Shown piece by piece: positions 54,644-63,844 of a DNA stretch of 64,000 nucleotides. Source of the DNA: Oscillospiraceae bacterium NTUH-002-81. Its GTDB lineage: Bacteria > Bacillota > Clostridia > Lachnospirales > Lachnospiraceae. Numbering within the stretch: the first letter of the stretch is position 1; each line of letters begins with the position of its first letter. The position numbers and the translations under genes are program-made. Below the pieces are notes generated by a model that saw only the letters and a list, made by a program, of their open reading frames with translations, did not search any database and was not told the DNA's origin. The DNA lies in NCBI GenBank assembly GCA_032620915.1, contig CP136052.1:2596001-2660000 (forward strand), written 5' to 3'.

Positions 54644-55188
54644 CTGCCGCTATCTCCGCCTACACGGCGGCCACACGGACAGAGGGCTTTATCAATTCCT
54701 TCGGGGACAGCAGCGCGGCGGCCACCTCCATCGTGGTGGCACAGAATGTGGGCGCACAGAAAAAAGAGCGGGTACAGAAGACCTTTCGGGAGAGTGCAAA
54801 ACTGCTTCTGCTCTTCGGTCTTCTCTGTTCCGCCGCCCTTTTCCTGCTGGCCCGCCCTGCCTGCACGATTTTTCTCGGAGCAGACGATCCCGAGGCACTG
54901 GAACAGGCCGTTTCTTACCTGCATCTGATTTCCTTCTTCTACCCGCTCTGCTTTCTCGGTAATACGTTTGACGGATATTTTGACGGCACCGGACAGGTTC
55001 TGATCCCCTTTATCGGCGCGGCAAGCCATATCAGCCTGCGTGCGGTTCTCTCCTGGCTGTTCATCCGCCGGTTTGGTCTGGATACCATCGCCGCGGCCAC
55101 CGGCCTTGGCTGGATCTGGGTAAACCTTCTGTGGACGGTTCTCTATGTCATTCGCTCACGATCCACGTCTCATAGCCCTTCCGTCTGA
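54643..55188 (+). pseudogene. MATE family efflux transporter, C-terminal part only
   Basis: From about 54643 the plus strand reads AAAISAYTAATRTEGFINS, then FGDSSAAATSIVVAQNVGAQ and membrane helices LLLLFGLLCSAALFLLARP and ISLRAVLSWLFIRRFG, all typical of the second half of MATE transporters (full length about 450). No start codon with a ribosome site precedes it. It abuts the truncated LysR gene head to head, as a deletion across a divergent regulator-transporter pair would leave. The 3' end overlaps the amidase gene by about 40 bp. Confidence 0.82.
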
Positions 55189-55903
55189 GCCGCTGCTCCA
55201 TCTGCACGGCATTTTCCAGTTCCCGGAAAGCGCCCACCTGTACCCGGAACAGGCCGTCCCGGTACGTGAGAAACACCGGAAATCCATCCGCCTGCAGCCG
55301 GTACAGCATCCGTTCCGCGTTGTCCCGGTTTCTGAACATACCGGTCTGCACCCGGTAGTACACCTCCGGCTTCACCGCCGGGTAAGCGTCCTCGATGCCT
55401 TTGGCGATGGCTCTGGCAATGGCGTCAAACTGCTGGTCAAACAACCGATTGTCCTCACTGTTGTTGATGAATCCGGCCTCCACCAGAAGCGCCGGGATGT
55501 CCGTACTGTTGAGCACCACCAGATTGGGACGCTCAATGACGCCGATGTTGCGAAAGCCCAGCTGCTCCAGCCGCTCATTGATGTTGGCCGCCGCCCGGGC
55601 TTTCTGCCCGCTGTTATCAAAAACAAGGGTCTCCACCCCGCTGTACTGATCGGGAAATACGCTGGAATTGCGGTGAATGGACACAAACAGATCCGCCCCG
55701 GAGCCGTTACCCAGCTCTGCCTTCTCATAAGGCGTCTGGTACAGATCCTTCGTCCGGGTATATTCCACCTCGTAGCCGTCCTCCTCCAGGATGCGCCCCA
55801 CCGCCAGCGCCAGATTCAGGTTGTCATCCTTCTCCTGCCTGCCGTTGTACACGGCCCCGGGATCTGCGCCGCCATGTCCGGCATCTATCATGATTTTTGT
55901 CAA
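55148..55903 (-). CDS. N-acetylmuramoyl-L-alanine amidase with SPOR domain
   Basis: 251 residues from a TTG at 55903 (GGGGAGG upstream; the next ATG is too far). Amidase_3 zinc residues are visible: His in IDAGHGGADPGA, Glu in RQEKDDN, His in FVSIHRNS and Glu in LLVEAGFINN. A C-terminal SPOR domain (VYYRVQTGMFRNRDNAERML, LFRVQVGAFRELENAVQMEQRL) binds denuded glycan at division or spore septa. No signal peptide is visible, so either it acts after cell lysis or in the mother cell, or it uses another export route. Confidence 0.92.
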   Translation of the reverse strand: MTKIMIDAGHGGADPGAVYNGRQEKDDNLNLALAVGRILEEDGYEVEYTRTKDLYQTPYEKAELGNGSGADLFVSIHRNSSVFPDQYSGVETLVFDNSGQKARAAANINERLEQLGFRNIGVIERPNLVVLNSTDIPALLVEAGFINNSEDNRLFDQQFDAIARAIAKGIEDAYPAVKPEVYYRVQTGMFRNRDNAERMLYRLQADGFPVFLTYRDGLFRVQVGAFRELENAVQMEQRLRRKGYETWIVSE

Positions 55904-55962
55904 AACTGTTTTCCTCCCCTGCGAGTTCTCTTTTTATCTTATGAAGGAAAACTGATTTTGTG

Positions 55963-56656
55963 CTATCTGCCGCCGTTTCCGCCGATCACCGTATCAATGG
56001 GCATGGACAGCACCAGTCCGTCCGCATCACTGTGAAGCCCGCATTTTGCCCCGATAGCCTGCATGATTTTCAATTTGTTTTCTTTCTCCGTAATGATAAA
56101 AACCATCTCTTTTTCTTCCTGGATGTTCATGCTCCAAAACCGGATGGCCTCTTCATTTCCGATCCGCCTGCCGGGGACGACGGTTCCCCCCTCTTGCACC
56201 GGCCTCCCTGGCCGCCTCCATCACATTTTCACTGTATCCATGATTAACGATTGCTGCAACCAGCACATAACGCATCTCTTCCATTTTCCCCTCATCCTTT
56301 CCAAACGTCTGCATTTCCTGATCCTGCAATCCTTCCAGTATCTGTAAAAGCAGATGATTTACCCCGGACAGAGGCAGGGTGAAAGCAATCCCGCTGTTTT
56401 TCGCACCAATGACAGCGGCTTCCTTTAATTTTCTTCCCATCCGGTCTGCAAAGGGCTTTGGAAGCATCGTAATCAGCACCCGTTTTTCCGGCGTCCCCAG
56501 ACCCAGAATATCCATCATTTCGCTGGATGCCGTTCCGGACGCATTCCACTCATACTGTAAGGTAATATTCCCTTCGTGAAACAGGTTCACGGCTTTTTTC
56601 GCAAGCCGCGGCATGGTAATCACCACCAAAATGCGCAGTGGTACTGTTTTTTTCAT
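55963..56656 (-). pseudogene. PII-like nitrogen-regulator family protein, frameshifted
   Basis: Start MKKTVPLRILVVITMPR at 56656. Residues of the PII ferredoxin-like fold follow in two halves (ILGLGTPEKRVLITMLPKP; GARGGTVVPGRR and EKEMVFIITEKENKLKIMQAIG). The frame breaks at plus-strand C6 (56186-56191): with one base fewer, GARGG continues as TVVPGRRIGNEEAIRFW, the canonical PII T-loop base. Restored length is about 231. It is 13 bp after the DUF1538 gene, so it likely senses something for that transporter. Confidence 0.8.
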
Positions 56657-56669
56657 TCAAAAGCATCCG

Positions 56670-58196
56670 TCAATCCTCCATAATCTCCACAATAGTATCT
56701 GCATCCTCCGGTATGCTTTCACCGATTTTCGACAGTTCTTCCTTCCACGCTCTTCGTCCGCAGGCAAGTCCCATGAGCTGCACGGCAATGAGCGGTGTCA
56801 GTGCCACCAGAGCCACCACCCCGAAGGCATCCGTCATGATATTGCCTCCCACGGCCTCGCAGGCGCCGATGCACAACGGAAGCAAAAACGTGGATGTCAT
56901 AGGGCCACTGGCCACGCCACCGGAATCAAAGGCAATACCGACAAACAAAGCCGGCACAAATCTTGACAGCATCAGCGCAAGGAAATATCCCGGCAAAAGG
57001 ATCCACTGAATGGGAAGCCCGGTAAGGATCCGAAGAACCGCCAGGCCGATACTGACCGCAACACCGATGGACAGGCAGGTATTCATCGCTTTCGCTGATA
57101 CCGTTCCATTGGAAACAGTCTGCACCTGATGGTTCAGAATCTGGATAGCCGGTTCTGCCTTGACAATAAAATATCCGATGACCATCCCAATGGGCACAAG
57201 CATCCATTTGTGTGCCGACCCTGCCAGCTCCCGGCCCAGCATGGTCCCCACCGGTGCAAAGCCCTCGTTGACGCCGCACAAAAACAGTACGAGTCCCACG
57301 TATGTATAACCAAATCCCACACACATTCTCTTGATCTGCCGTTTCTGATACCGTCTGGCCAGCAGCTGAAATATGACAAATACCACCAGAATGGGGCCAA
57401 CCGCGACTGCCACCTCCCTGGCATATTTGGGGATTTCCACAGCAAAAGCGTGGGACACATCCTTCATTGTCACAACCCTTGCCACCTCTGCCGGTGTATA
57501 CAATGCCTCTTCCGGCGCATAGCAGCAGCCCAGCACCATCACCGCCATGATCGGCCCCACACTGGAAAGTGCCACCAGACCAAAGCTGTCACCGGAGGCA
57601 TTCCTGTCCCCGCGCACCGCCGACAGGCCAACGCCCAGTGCCATAATAAACGGTACCGTGATGGGACCGGTGGTCACACCGCCGGAGTCAAAAGCTACCG
57701 CCAGAAAATCTCCGGGCACAAAAAAAAAGAAAACAAAATCAGGATCGTATAAAAAAAGATCAGCATCAGAGACAGATTGATATGTAAAACAATCCGAAGA
57801 ACAGCAATGCAAAGGCAGATCCCAACGCCTGCTGCAACTGTCAGGATCAGAACCATATTTGGAATGGCCGGAACCTGCCGGGATAAAATCTGCAGGTCCG
57901 GCTCCGCAATTGTCACAAGAACTCCCATGGCCAGCGACACCACTGTGGCCAGCCCAAGCTTACAGGATTTTGCAAGGGAAGCACCCATACCCTCTCCCAG
58001 CGGGCTCATGGACATCTCCACACCCAGCTGAAACATGCCCATCCCGATGATCAGCATAAAGGCCCCTGCAAAGAACATGGCCATCACACCGATTTCCAGC
58101 GGAATCAGCACACTACTTAAGAGCAGCACGATTCCCGTGATCGGCAGCACTGCCGACAGGGACTCCCTTATTTTTTTCCTTCAGCTTTACATTCAA
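56670..58196 (-). pseudogene. DUF1538 membrane transporter-like protein, two homopolymer frameshifts
   Basis: About 505 residues from a TTG at 58196 with GAGGTGG upstream. Two homologous halves of about seven membrane segments each, both with AFDSGG(V) followed by TGPITVPFIMALG or SGPMTSTFLLPLC, the DUF1538 hallmark. Frame changes fall at T7 (58171-58177; one base too many breaks KLKEKIRESLSAVLPITG) and at A9 (57720-57728; one base short or two too many between LFSFF and PGDFLAVAFDSGG). The module DUF1538-PII suggests a PII-regulated permease. Confidence 0.82.
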
Positions 58197-58221
58197 GCAA
58201 CCACCTCTTTGTTTTTTTTCC

Positions 58222-58251
58222 AGTATAACTTATCCTATTTTTTACTGTCAA
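58222..58251 (-). promoter_or_regulatory. SigA promoter of the DUF1538-PII unit
   Basis: On the minus strand TTGACA (58246-58251), 18 bp, TATACT (58222-58227), about 26 bp before the start codon. Confidence 0.8.
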
Positions 58252-58305
58252 CCGCCCGCACCGTAAAGCTTTATTAACAATATCCACCGGGGGATCGGCA
58301 TGTTC

Positions 58306-59427
58306 TTATTTTTCAAACGGGAAAAGGAACTGCTCTTTCGGCAGGCCGTAGTCCTCCCGCAGCTGCGCAAATTCCCGCTGCACGTTTTCTGCCATGGGCA
58401 CGCCCTTGTCCTTTCGCTCCATCCAGACATCGTGCTCCTTCTCTCCCGCCGTGTAGATCCGGTCGCAGCCCGGCGCCTTTTTCGATGCCCGCAGTTCCCG
58501 CAGGATCTCGCCAGTGGTTTTCTTGAAGCTCTCCGCACCCAGGAACGCCTCTGTATCAATGGCGATGAAAAAATGGCCCAGCGGATACGGAATGGCATTG
58601 CCCTCGCTGTCTCTGCCTGTAAGCATTTTCAGGAAGCTGCCCGCCTGTAAAGCCGCACAGAGGATTTCCACCACAGTGGCATAGCCGTAGCCCTTGTAGC
58701 CTGCCAGCCCTTCGCCCACACCGCCGATGGGCGCCAGCGCTGCCTTGCCGGTGGTAAGGTCTTTCAGAATCTGCTGGCTGTCCGTCAGCGTCTCTCCGTT
58801 TTCTCCGATGACCATGCCCGCCGGTGTAGGCATGCCGTTCCGGGCAAAGTATTCAATCTTGCCCCGCTGAGAAATGGAAGTGGCGCAGTCCAGCACGAAG
58901 GGGAATTCCTCATCCGTTGGAATGCCAAAGGTCAGCGGATTGGTGCCCAGCATGTTCTCCACGCCGTTGGTGGGTGCAATGGAAGGCCGGGCATTGGTAC
59001 CGGTGATGCCGATGCAGTCCTGCGCCGTGCACATTGTTGCATAATATCCAGCAATTCCATAATGGGTTGAATTTCGCACTGCAACCATGCCCATGCCGCA
59101 CTTCTTTGCCTTGTCGATGGCCATTTCCATGGCCTGTTTTCCGATGACCATGCCCATGCCGTTGTGTCCGTCCACCACCGCAGTGGTGGGGGTCTCTTTG
59201 ATGATCTCAAATTCCGTCACCGGATTTAAAATGCCCTGGCGGATACGGTCGATGTAAATGGGTTTGAACCGGTTGCAGCCGTGGCTCTCAATGCCCCTGC
59301 GGTCACTTTCCATCAGAATCTCCGCGCACACTTTGGCGTCCGCCGCCGGTACACCAGCCTTTTCAAAAACAGTTGTCATAAAATTTCCGATGAGCTCCCA
59401 ACTCACATACGGTCTTGTCTCTTTCAT
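58306..59427 (-). CDS. Malate/L-lactate dehydrogenase family (Ldh_2) oxidoreductase
   Basis: 373 residues. NAD(P)-dependent 2-hydroxyacid or delta1-piperideine-type dehydrogenase with the unusual Ldh_2 fold. Family motifs: ADAKVCAEILMESDRRGIESHG, VDGHNGMGMVIGKQAMEMAI, VAVRNSTHYGIAGYY, NARPSIAPTNGVENMLGTNPL and GGVGEGLAGYKGYGYATVVEIL. The substrate cannot be stated (malate, lactate, ureidoglycolate and sulfolactate are all used by relatives). AAGGGGAACGAC precedes the ATG. Confidence 0.9.
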   Translation of the reverse strand: MKETRPYVSWELIGNFMTTVFEKAGVPAADAKVCAEILMESDRRGIESHGCNRFKPIYIDRIRQGILNPVTEFEIIKETPTTAVVDGHNGMGMVIGKQAMEMAIDKAKKCGMGMVAVRNSTHYGIAGYYATMCTAQDCIGITGTNARPSIAPTNGVENMLGTNPLTFGIPTDEEFPFVLDCATSISQRGKIEYFARNGMPTPAGMVIGENGETLTDSQQILKDLTTGKAALAPIGGVGEGLAGYKGYGYATVVEILCAALQAGSFLKMLTGRDSEGNAIPYPLGHFFIAIDTEAFLGAESFKKTTGEILRELRASKKAPGCDRIYTAGEKEHDVWMERKDKGVPMAENVQREFAQLREDYGLPKEQFLFPFEK

Positions 59428-59460
59428 ATCGTCGTTCCCCTTCCCTGTCCTTTTATGTTT

Positions 59461-59835
59461 TTACGAATGCATCTGCTCGTGCTCTTTTTTCAGTTCCTCA
59501 TAAAGCTGCAGACCGCTCCACCCCACATTGTGTTCGGTTAGGATCGCTTTCAGATTCACCGCCACTTTGTTCTTGCGCATCTGTGCCAGCAAAAGATCCA
59601 GCCGCTTGCCATAGACCCCCCGGAAAACCAGCATTTCCTCTGCCAGCTCGTCCCCGTCGTAGACTTCCTCCACCCGGGGAATTTCTTTGATCCCGGCCAG
59701 CGCCCCGATGGGCTGGTTATATTCCTCCCGGGGTATCTGCCGGATCCGCAGTCCGTTCTGTACAAAAATCATTTTCAGTTTTCGCCCGCGATCCCCTTCC
59801 AGGCGATACATGAGCACCACTTCTCCTGCTGCCAT
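59461..59835 (-). CDS. DUF3783 domain-containing protein
   Basis: 124 residues from MAAGEVVLMYRLEGDRGRK (GGAGG 8 nt upstream). The C-terminal VNLKAILTEHNVGWSGLQLYEELKKEHE matches DUF3783. Family function is unknown. Located between a dehydrogenase and a NUDIX gene, all on the same strand. An in-frame C6 run (plus 59617-59622) is read correctly. Confidence 0.8.
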   Translation of the reverse strand: MAAGEVVLMYRLEGDRGRKLKMIFVQNGLRIRQIPREEYNQPIGALAGIKEIPRVEEVYDGDELAEEMLVFRGVYGKRLDLLLAQMRKNKVAVNLKAILTEHNVGWSGLQLYEELKKEHEQMHS

Positions 59836-59866
59836 TGTCTTATCCTCCCACAAAAATTTGATCTTT

Positions 59867-60364
59867 TTATGCCTGATACAGCCTTTTCTCTATGGCGCTG
59901 AGCAGAAATTTCTCCGCCAGGCTGTCGTGATAGATCTGCGCCCGGGCCTCTTCCACAGAAAACCACCCGGCCCGGTCTACCTCCCCTTTTCGCAGCGTAA
60001 AATTCTCGCTGTCCACCGTGCAGGCAAAATTCACCATCAGGGTATTGCTTTTTGCAAAATACTCGCTCTTATTGAACCGATAGTCCACCACCGTGAGGCC
60101 CGTTTCCTCCTTCACTTCCCGGACAACCGCCTCCTCGGCGCTCTCGCCCTTGTTCACATACCCGGCCACCAGAATATTCCGGGCCTTGCCGTACTGCTGG
60201 ATCAGCAGAATTTTGCTGTGATCCGGGCTGTACACCACCATGCTCACCGCCGTGTTGAACATGGGAAACCGGTACTGGCCGCAGTGCTCACAGTAGGGGA
60301 TCATCCCCTCATTTTCCAGAAAACGCTCCACCAGAAGCGTTCCGCATTTCTCACAGTAACTCAT
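59867..60364 (-). CDS. NUDIX hydrolase with zinc ribbon
   Basis: 165 residues. N-terminal zinc ribbon CEKCG and CEHCG as in NADH pyrophosphatase NudC, then the Nudix box AGYVNKGESAEEAVVREVKEETGL with the full GX5EX7REUXEEXGU set. It probably hydrolyses a nucleoside diphosphate derivative such as NADH. A structured repeat of subfamily 2 lies 24 bp upstream of its start. Confidence 0.9.
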   Translation of the reverse strand: MSYCEKCGTLLVERFLENEGMIPYCEHCGQYRFPMFNTAVSMVVYSPDHSKILLIQQYGKARNILVAGYVNKGESAEEAVVREVKEETGLTVVDYRFNKSEYFAKSNTLMVNFACTVDSENFTLRKGEVDRAGWFSVEEARAQIYHDSLAEKFLLSAIEKRLYQA

Positions 60365-60387
60365 CCTTTGTCGCTCCGTCTCTCTCT

Positions 60388-60556
60388 TGATACCTTACGA
60401 ATTGTTCCGTGCTTCGCACTCTCACAATTCTTCCCACCATTCGCATATCGTGAAGTTATCACTTCACTTTTATGCTCATGTTGGGGCGTGTCCCAAGTTC
60501 TTTCACCCACCAGCATGCAAGCACGCGTGGGCTCAGACCTTTGTCCACTGGTATCA
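60388..60556 (-). repeat. Structured repeat, subfamily 2, copy 2
   Basis: Closing arms TGATACC (60388-60394) and GGTATCA (60550-60556). In minus-strand sense: hairpin CCCAC/GTGGG (60506-60510, 60527-60531) with GCTTGC tip, then GCCCCAACATGAGCATAAAAGT, a GTGAAG/CTTCAC hairpin, GATATGCGAATGG and a terminal hairpin AATTGT...GTGCGAAGCAC...ACAATT. A -10-like TATACT overlaps its outer end (60556-60561). It fills the divergent gap between the NUDIX and MGMT genes. Confidence 0.88.
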
Positions 60557-60629
60557 GTATAGCACACTATCCCTCGTTTTTTAAATATGCTATACTGTTT
60601 TTTAAGTTTGAAAAGGAGGTGTCCATTCC

Positions 60630-60938
60630 ATGTCCCATGTTCTCGGCGAGGATCTGATCTATGAAGTGCTGTCTGTGGTAGAAGAAATTCCGGAAGGGAA
60701 GGTGGCCTCTTACGGCCAGATCGCCCGGCTCATCGGGCGGGAGAAGAATGCAAGACTGGTAGGACGGATTCTTTCCCACGCAGAATATTATGGAAACTAC
60801 CCGTGTCATCGGGTGGTGAATCATGCCGGACGCACGGCCCCTGGCTGGCGGCACCAGCGGGAGCTGCTGGAAGCAGAAGGTGTTACATTTCGTGATAATG
60901 GCTGTGTGGACATGAAGCAATTCCAGTGGGAAGAATAA
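60630..60938 (+). CDS. MGMT family protein (alkylated-DNA repair, active-site cysteine kept)
   Basis: 102 residues, only the C-terminal MGMT domain. VASYGQIARLIG and the active-site PCHRVV, with Cys intact (alkyltransferase-like Atl proteins have Trp), plus GRTAPGWRHQRELLEAEGV. It lacks the N-terminal domain of Ogt/Ada. It may remove or recognise O6-alkylguanine. AAGGAGG lies upstream. It is convergent with galT, and a shared terminator separates them. Confidence 0.88.
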   Translation: MSHVLGEDLIYEVLSVVEEIPEGKVASYGQIARLIGREKNARLVGRILSHAEYYGNYPCHRVVNHAGRTAPGWRHQRELLEAEGVTFRDNGCVDMKQFQWEE

Positions 60939-60948
60939 AGTTCCGCAA

Positions 60949-61001
60949 AAAAGAGAAGCTTTCTCCCGGCAGCCACACGGCACAGGATAAGCTTCTCTTT
61001 T
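60949..61001. terminator. Bidirectional terminator between MGMT and galT
   Basis: AAAAGAGAAGCT pairs with AGCTTCTCTTTT; the A- and T-rich arm ends serve both convergent genes. Confidence 0.85.
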
Positions 61002-61011
61002 CGTTTTTCTA

Positions 61012-62506
61012 TCAAAGTGACGCCATAAATCGCCCGAAAGCCTGACGCCCCTCTTCCGTACACTTGTACACACCGGCGTCCTCCAGCACCCGGACGAACA
61101 CACGGCCGATCTCTTCTTTTAAAATATCCATGACATTTTCTTCCGTGATACTGTCATAGTGCGGCAGAAAACCTTCCACCCAGTCGGCATGTTTTTCGAT
61201 GGCCGGATTGCTTCTCACGTCTTTTTCCGGTCAGGAGGCAGTCCGCCAGCTGCTGCATCTCGTCCTTTAAGCGGGATGGCAGTACCGCCAGACCCATCAC
61301 CTCGATGAGGCCGATGTTTTCCTTTTTGATGTGATGCAGCTCCGCATGGGGATGGTATACGCCCAGGGGATGTTCTTCGGTGGTGATGTTGTTGCGCAGC
61401 GCCAGATCCAGCTCGAACTTGCCGTCCCGCATCCGCGCAATGGGGGTGATGGTGTTGTGACGCTCCCCGTCCGTCTCGGCAAAAATAAATGCCGCCTCGT
61501 CGGTGTAGCCCCGCCAGCACGTCAGAATATGGTCTGCCAGGTCAATGAGCCGCTCCGCCTCTTTGCTGCGGATACGGATGACGGACAGAGGCCAGTGCAC
61601 GATGCCTGCCTCCACATCCTCATAGCCCGGAATCGTAAACGTCTTTTCCACCGGCGCTTTTGCCATGGCAAACGTATAATTGCCGCCCTGGAAATGGTCG
61701 TGGCTTAAGATGGAGCCGCCCACGATGGGCAGATCTGCGTTGGAACCGATGAAATAATGGGGAAACAGCCGGATAAAATCAAACAGCTTGACAAAGGTTT
61801 CCCGGTTGATCTTCATGGGCACATGCTCACCGTTGAAAACGATGCAGTGCTCGTTGTAATACACATAAGGAGAATACTGGAAGCCCCACTCGCCGCCGTT
61901 GATGGTGATGGGAATGATCCGGTGATTTTCTCTGGCCGGATGATCCAGCCGCCCCGCGTACCCTTCATTTTCCTTGCAGAGCTGGCATTTCGGATAGCTG
62001 CTCTGTTTCGCCAGACGGGCTGCCGCGATGGCCTTGGGATCCTTCTCCGGCTTGGAAAGGTTGATGGTGATATCAATGTCTCCATAGACACTTTTCGTCA
62101 CCCAGCGGATGTCCCTGCAGATCCGGTAGCGGCGGATGTAATCCGTATCCTGACTGAATTTGTAAAAGAAATCCGTTGCCTCCACGGGGCTTTTCGCATA
62201 ATGGTCCATGAACGCCCGGATCACCTCGGAAGGCCGCGCCACCAGGCATCCCATCAGCTTCGTGTCAAACAGGTCTCTGCTGGCAATGCCGTTGTCCTCC
62301 AGAACGCCGGAGGCATACGCCTCATCCAGCAGATCTTTCAGGATTTCCTCTAAGGGTGTATCGTCCTCGATCTCTTCCGGTTCCTCGTATTCGTCCAGCT
62401 CCATCACTTCCAGAAGCCGGTTGGTCACATAAATCTCGTCCTCCGGCTCCACCAATCCGGTGTTTACGCCGTATGCAACCAGTTTTTTGATACTGTCATA
62501 AACCAT
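61012..62506 (-). pseudogene. galT: UDP-glucose-hexose-1-phosphate uridylyltransferase, frameshifted near the C-terminus
   Basis: GalT exchanges UMP between UDP-glucose and galactose 1-phosphate in the Leloir pathway. Start MVYDSIKKLVAYG at 62506 after AAGGAGAGC. This is the Firmicute class-II GalT with SSYPKCQLCKENEGYAGRLDHP, PLSVIRIRSKEAE and HNTITPIARMRDGKFELDLALRNN. The frame breaks after LADCLLTGK: with one T fewer in the T5 at 61222-61226 it continues DVRSNPAIEKHADWVEGFLP to the natural end at 61012 (about 498 residues). The broken version loses the last 68 residues. galE lies 27 bp upstream. Confidence 0.88.
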
Positions 62507-62533
62507 GTCCGCTCTCCTTTTCTCCCGGGTTTC

Positions 62534-63550
62534 TTAGTCTTCGAAACCGTTGGGGTTCATGGACTGCCATCTCCATGCGTCCTCGCACATTTCGTCCAGT
62601 CCGCGCTCTGCTACCCAGCCAAGCTCTCTTTTCGCCTTGGAAGCGTCAGAATAACATGTTGCGATATCGCCTGCCCGGCGGGGTTTGATCTCATAAGGGA
62701 TCTTCTTGCCGCAGGCTTTTTCAAAGGCAGCCACCACCTGGAGCACGCTGTAGCCGACGCCCGTGCCCAGATTGTAAATGCTGACACCCTCTTTGTCTTT
62801 CAGTTTATCAATGGCCTTCACATGGCCGATGGCCAGGTCTACCACATGGATGTAATCGCGCACGCCGGTGCCGTCCGGAGTGTCATAGTCATTACCAAAT
62901 ACGCCCAGGCATTTCAACTTGCCCACAGCCACCTGTGCCACGTAGGGGAGCAGGTTGTTGGGAATGCCCTTGGGATTCTCGCCGATGAGGCCGCTCTTGT
63001 GTGCGCCGATGGGATTGAAATAACGAAGCAAAATTACATTCCATTCCGGATCTGCCACATGCAGGTCAGTGAGGATCTGCTCCAGCATGCCCTTTGTCTG
63101 GCCGTAAGGGTTCGTAATCTTGCCCTTGGGGCACTCTTCGGTAATCGGGATAAATGCCGGATCGCCGTAAACCGTTGCGGAAGAGCTGAAAATAATGTTC
63201 TTCACGCCATGTTTTCTCATGACATCACACAGGATCAGCGTACCTGTGATGTTGTTGTGATAATATTCCAGCGGCTTTGCCACGGATTCGCCCACGGCCT
63301 TCAGGCCTGCGAAATGGATGACCGCATCAATCTTCTCTTCATCAAACACCTTCGTCAGTGCTGGTGCATCCAGCAGATCCACCTTGTAGAATTTCAGGCT
63401 CTTGCCTGTGATCTGCTCCACGCGCTCCAGCGCTTTCTCGCTGGCGTTGTACAGATTATCCACAACCACAACCTCATAACCTGCATTTAAAAGTTCCACA
63501 CATGTATGGCTTCCGATAAAACCGGCGCCGCCTGTTACTAAAATTGTCAT
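62534..63550 (-). CDS. galE: UDP-glucose 4-epimerase
   Basis: 338 residues. Interconverts UDP-glucose and UDP-galactose. NAD-binding [16 protein letters not shown], catalytic SSSATVYG and Tyr/Lys of [11 protein letters not shown], plus [11 protein letters not shown]. Full length, with a stretch ending NPNGFED. It lies between galT and galK, with a structured repeat of subfamily 2 in its leader, 41 bp before the start. Confidence 0.96.
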   Translation of the reverse strand: MTILVTGGAGFIGSHTCVELLNAGYEVVVVDNLYNASEKALERVEQITGKSLKFYKVDLLDAPALTKVFDEEKIDAVIHFAGLKAVGESVAKPLEYYHNNITGTLILCDVMRKHGVKNIIFSSSATVYGDPAFIPITEECPKGKITNPYGQTKGMLEQILTDLHVADPEWNVILLRYFNPIGAHKSGLIGENPKGIPNNLLPYVAQVAVGKLKCLGVFGNDYDTPDGTGVRDYIHVVDLAIGHVKAIDKLKDKEGVSIYNLGTGVGYSVLQVVAAFEKACGKKIPYEIKPRRAGDIATCYSDASKAKRELGWVAERGLDEMCEDAWRWQSMNPNGFED

Positions 63551-63590
63551 TTTGCTTCATCCTTTCTGTTCATATTCTCGCTTAGTTCTT

Positions 63591-63762
63591 ACGATACCTT
63601 ACGAATTGTTCCGTGCTTCGCGCTCTCACAATTCTCCCCAACATCCGCATATCGTGAAGCTTATCTCTTCACTTTTATGCTCATATCGGGGCGTGTGTCA
63701 AGTTCTTTCACCCACCTGCATGCAAGCATGCGTGGGCTCAGACCTTTGCACACTGGTATCGT
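63591..63762 (-). repeat. Structured repeat, subfamily 2, copy 3, in the galE leader
   Basis: Closing arms ACGATACC (63591-63598) and GGTATCGT (63755-63762). In minus-strand sense: hairpin CCCAC/GTGGG (63711-63715, 63732-63736) with GCATGCTTGCATGC tip, GTGTG/CACAC helix, GCCCCGATATGAGCATAAAAGT, a GTGAAG/CTTCAC hairpin, GATATGCGGATG and a final AATTGT...ACAATT hairpin. A TATAAT (63766-63771) lies just outside, a possible galE -10; no good -35. It lies 82 bp after the galK stop. Confidence 0.88.
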
Positions 63763-63844
63763 TACATTATAGCACAAACTCTTTCTGTCGCGTGTGCTTT
63801 TCTATCTCTTTTTTGTGTGGATTCTGCCGCACTTTTCGGTGTTC

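Noticed and set aside
60361..60657. Short frames inside the structured repeats at 60.4 and 63.6 kb reading ELFRASHSHNS-like peptides
   Set aside because: They recur only because the repeat DNA recurs; no ribosome site, and the base changes between copies follow the stems rather than the codons.
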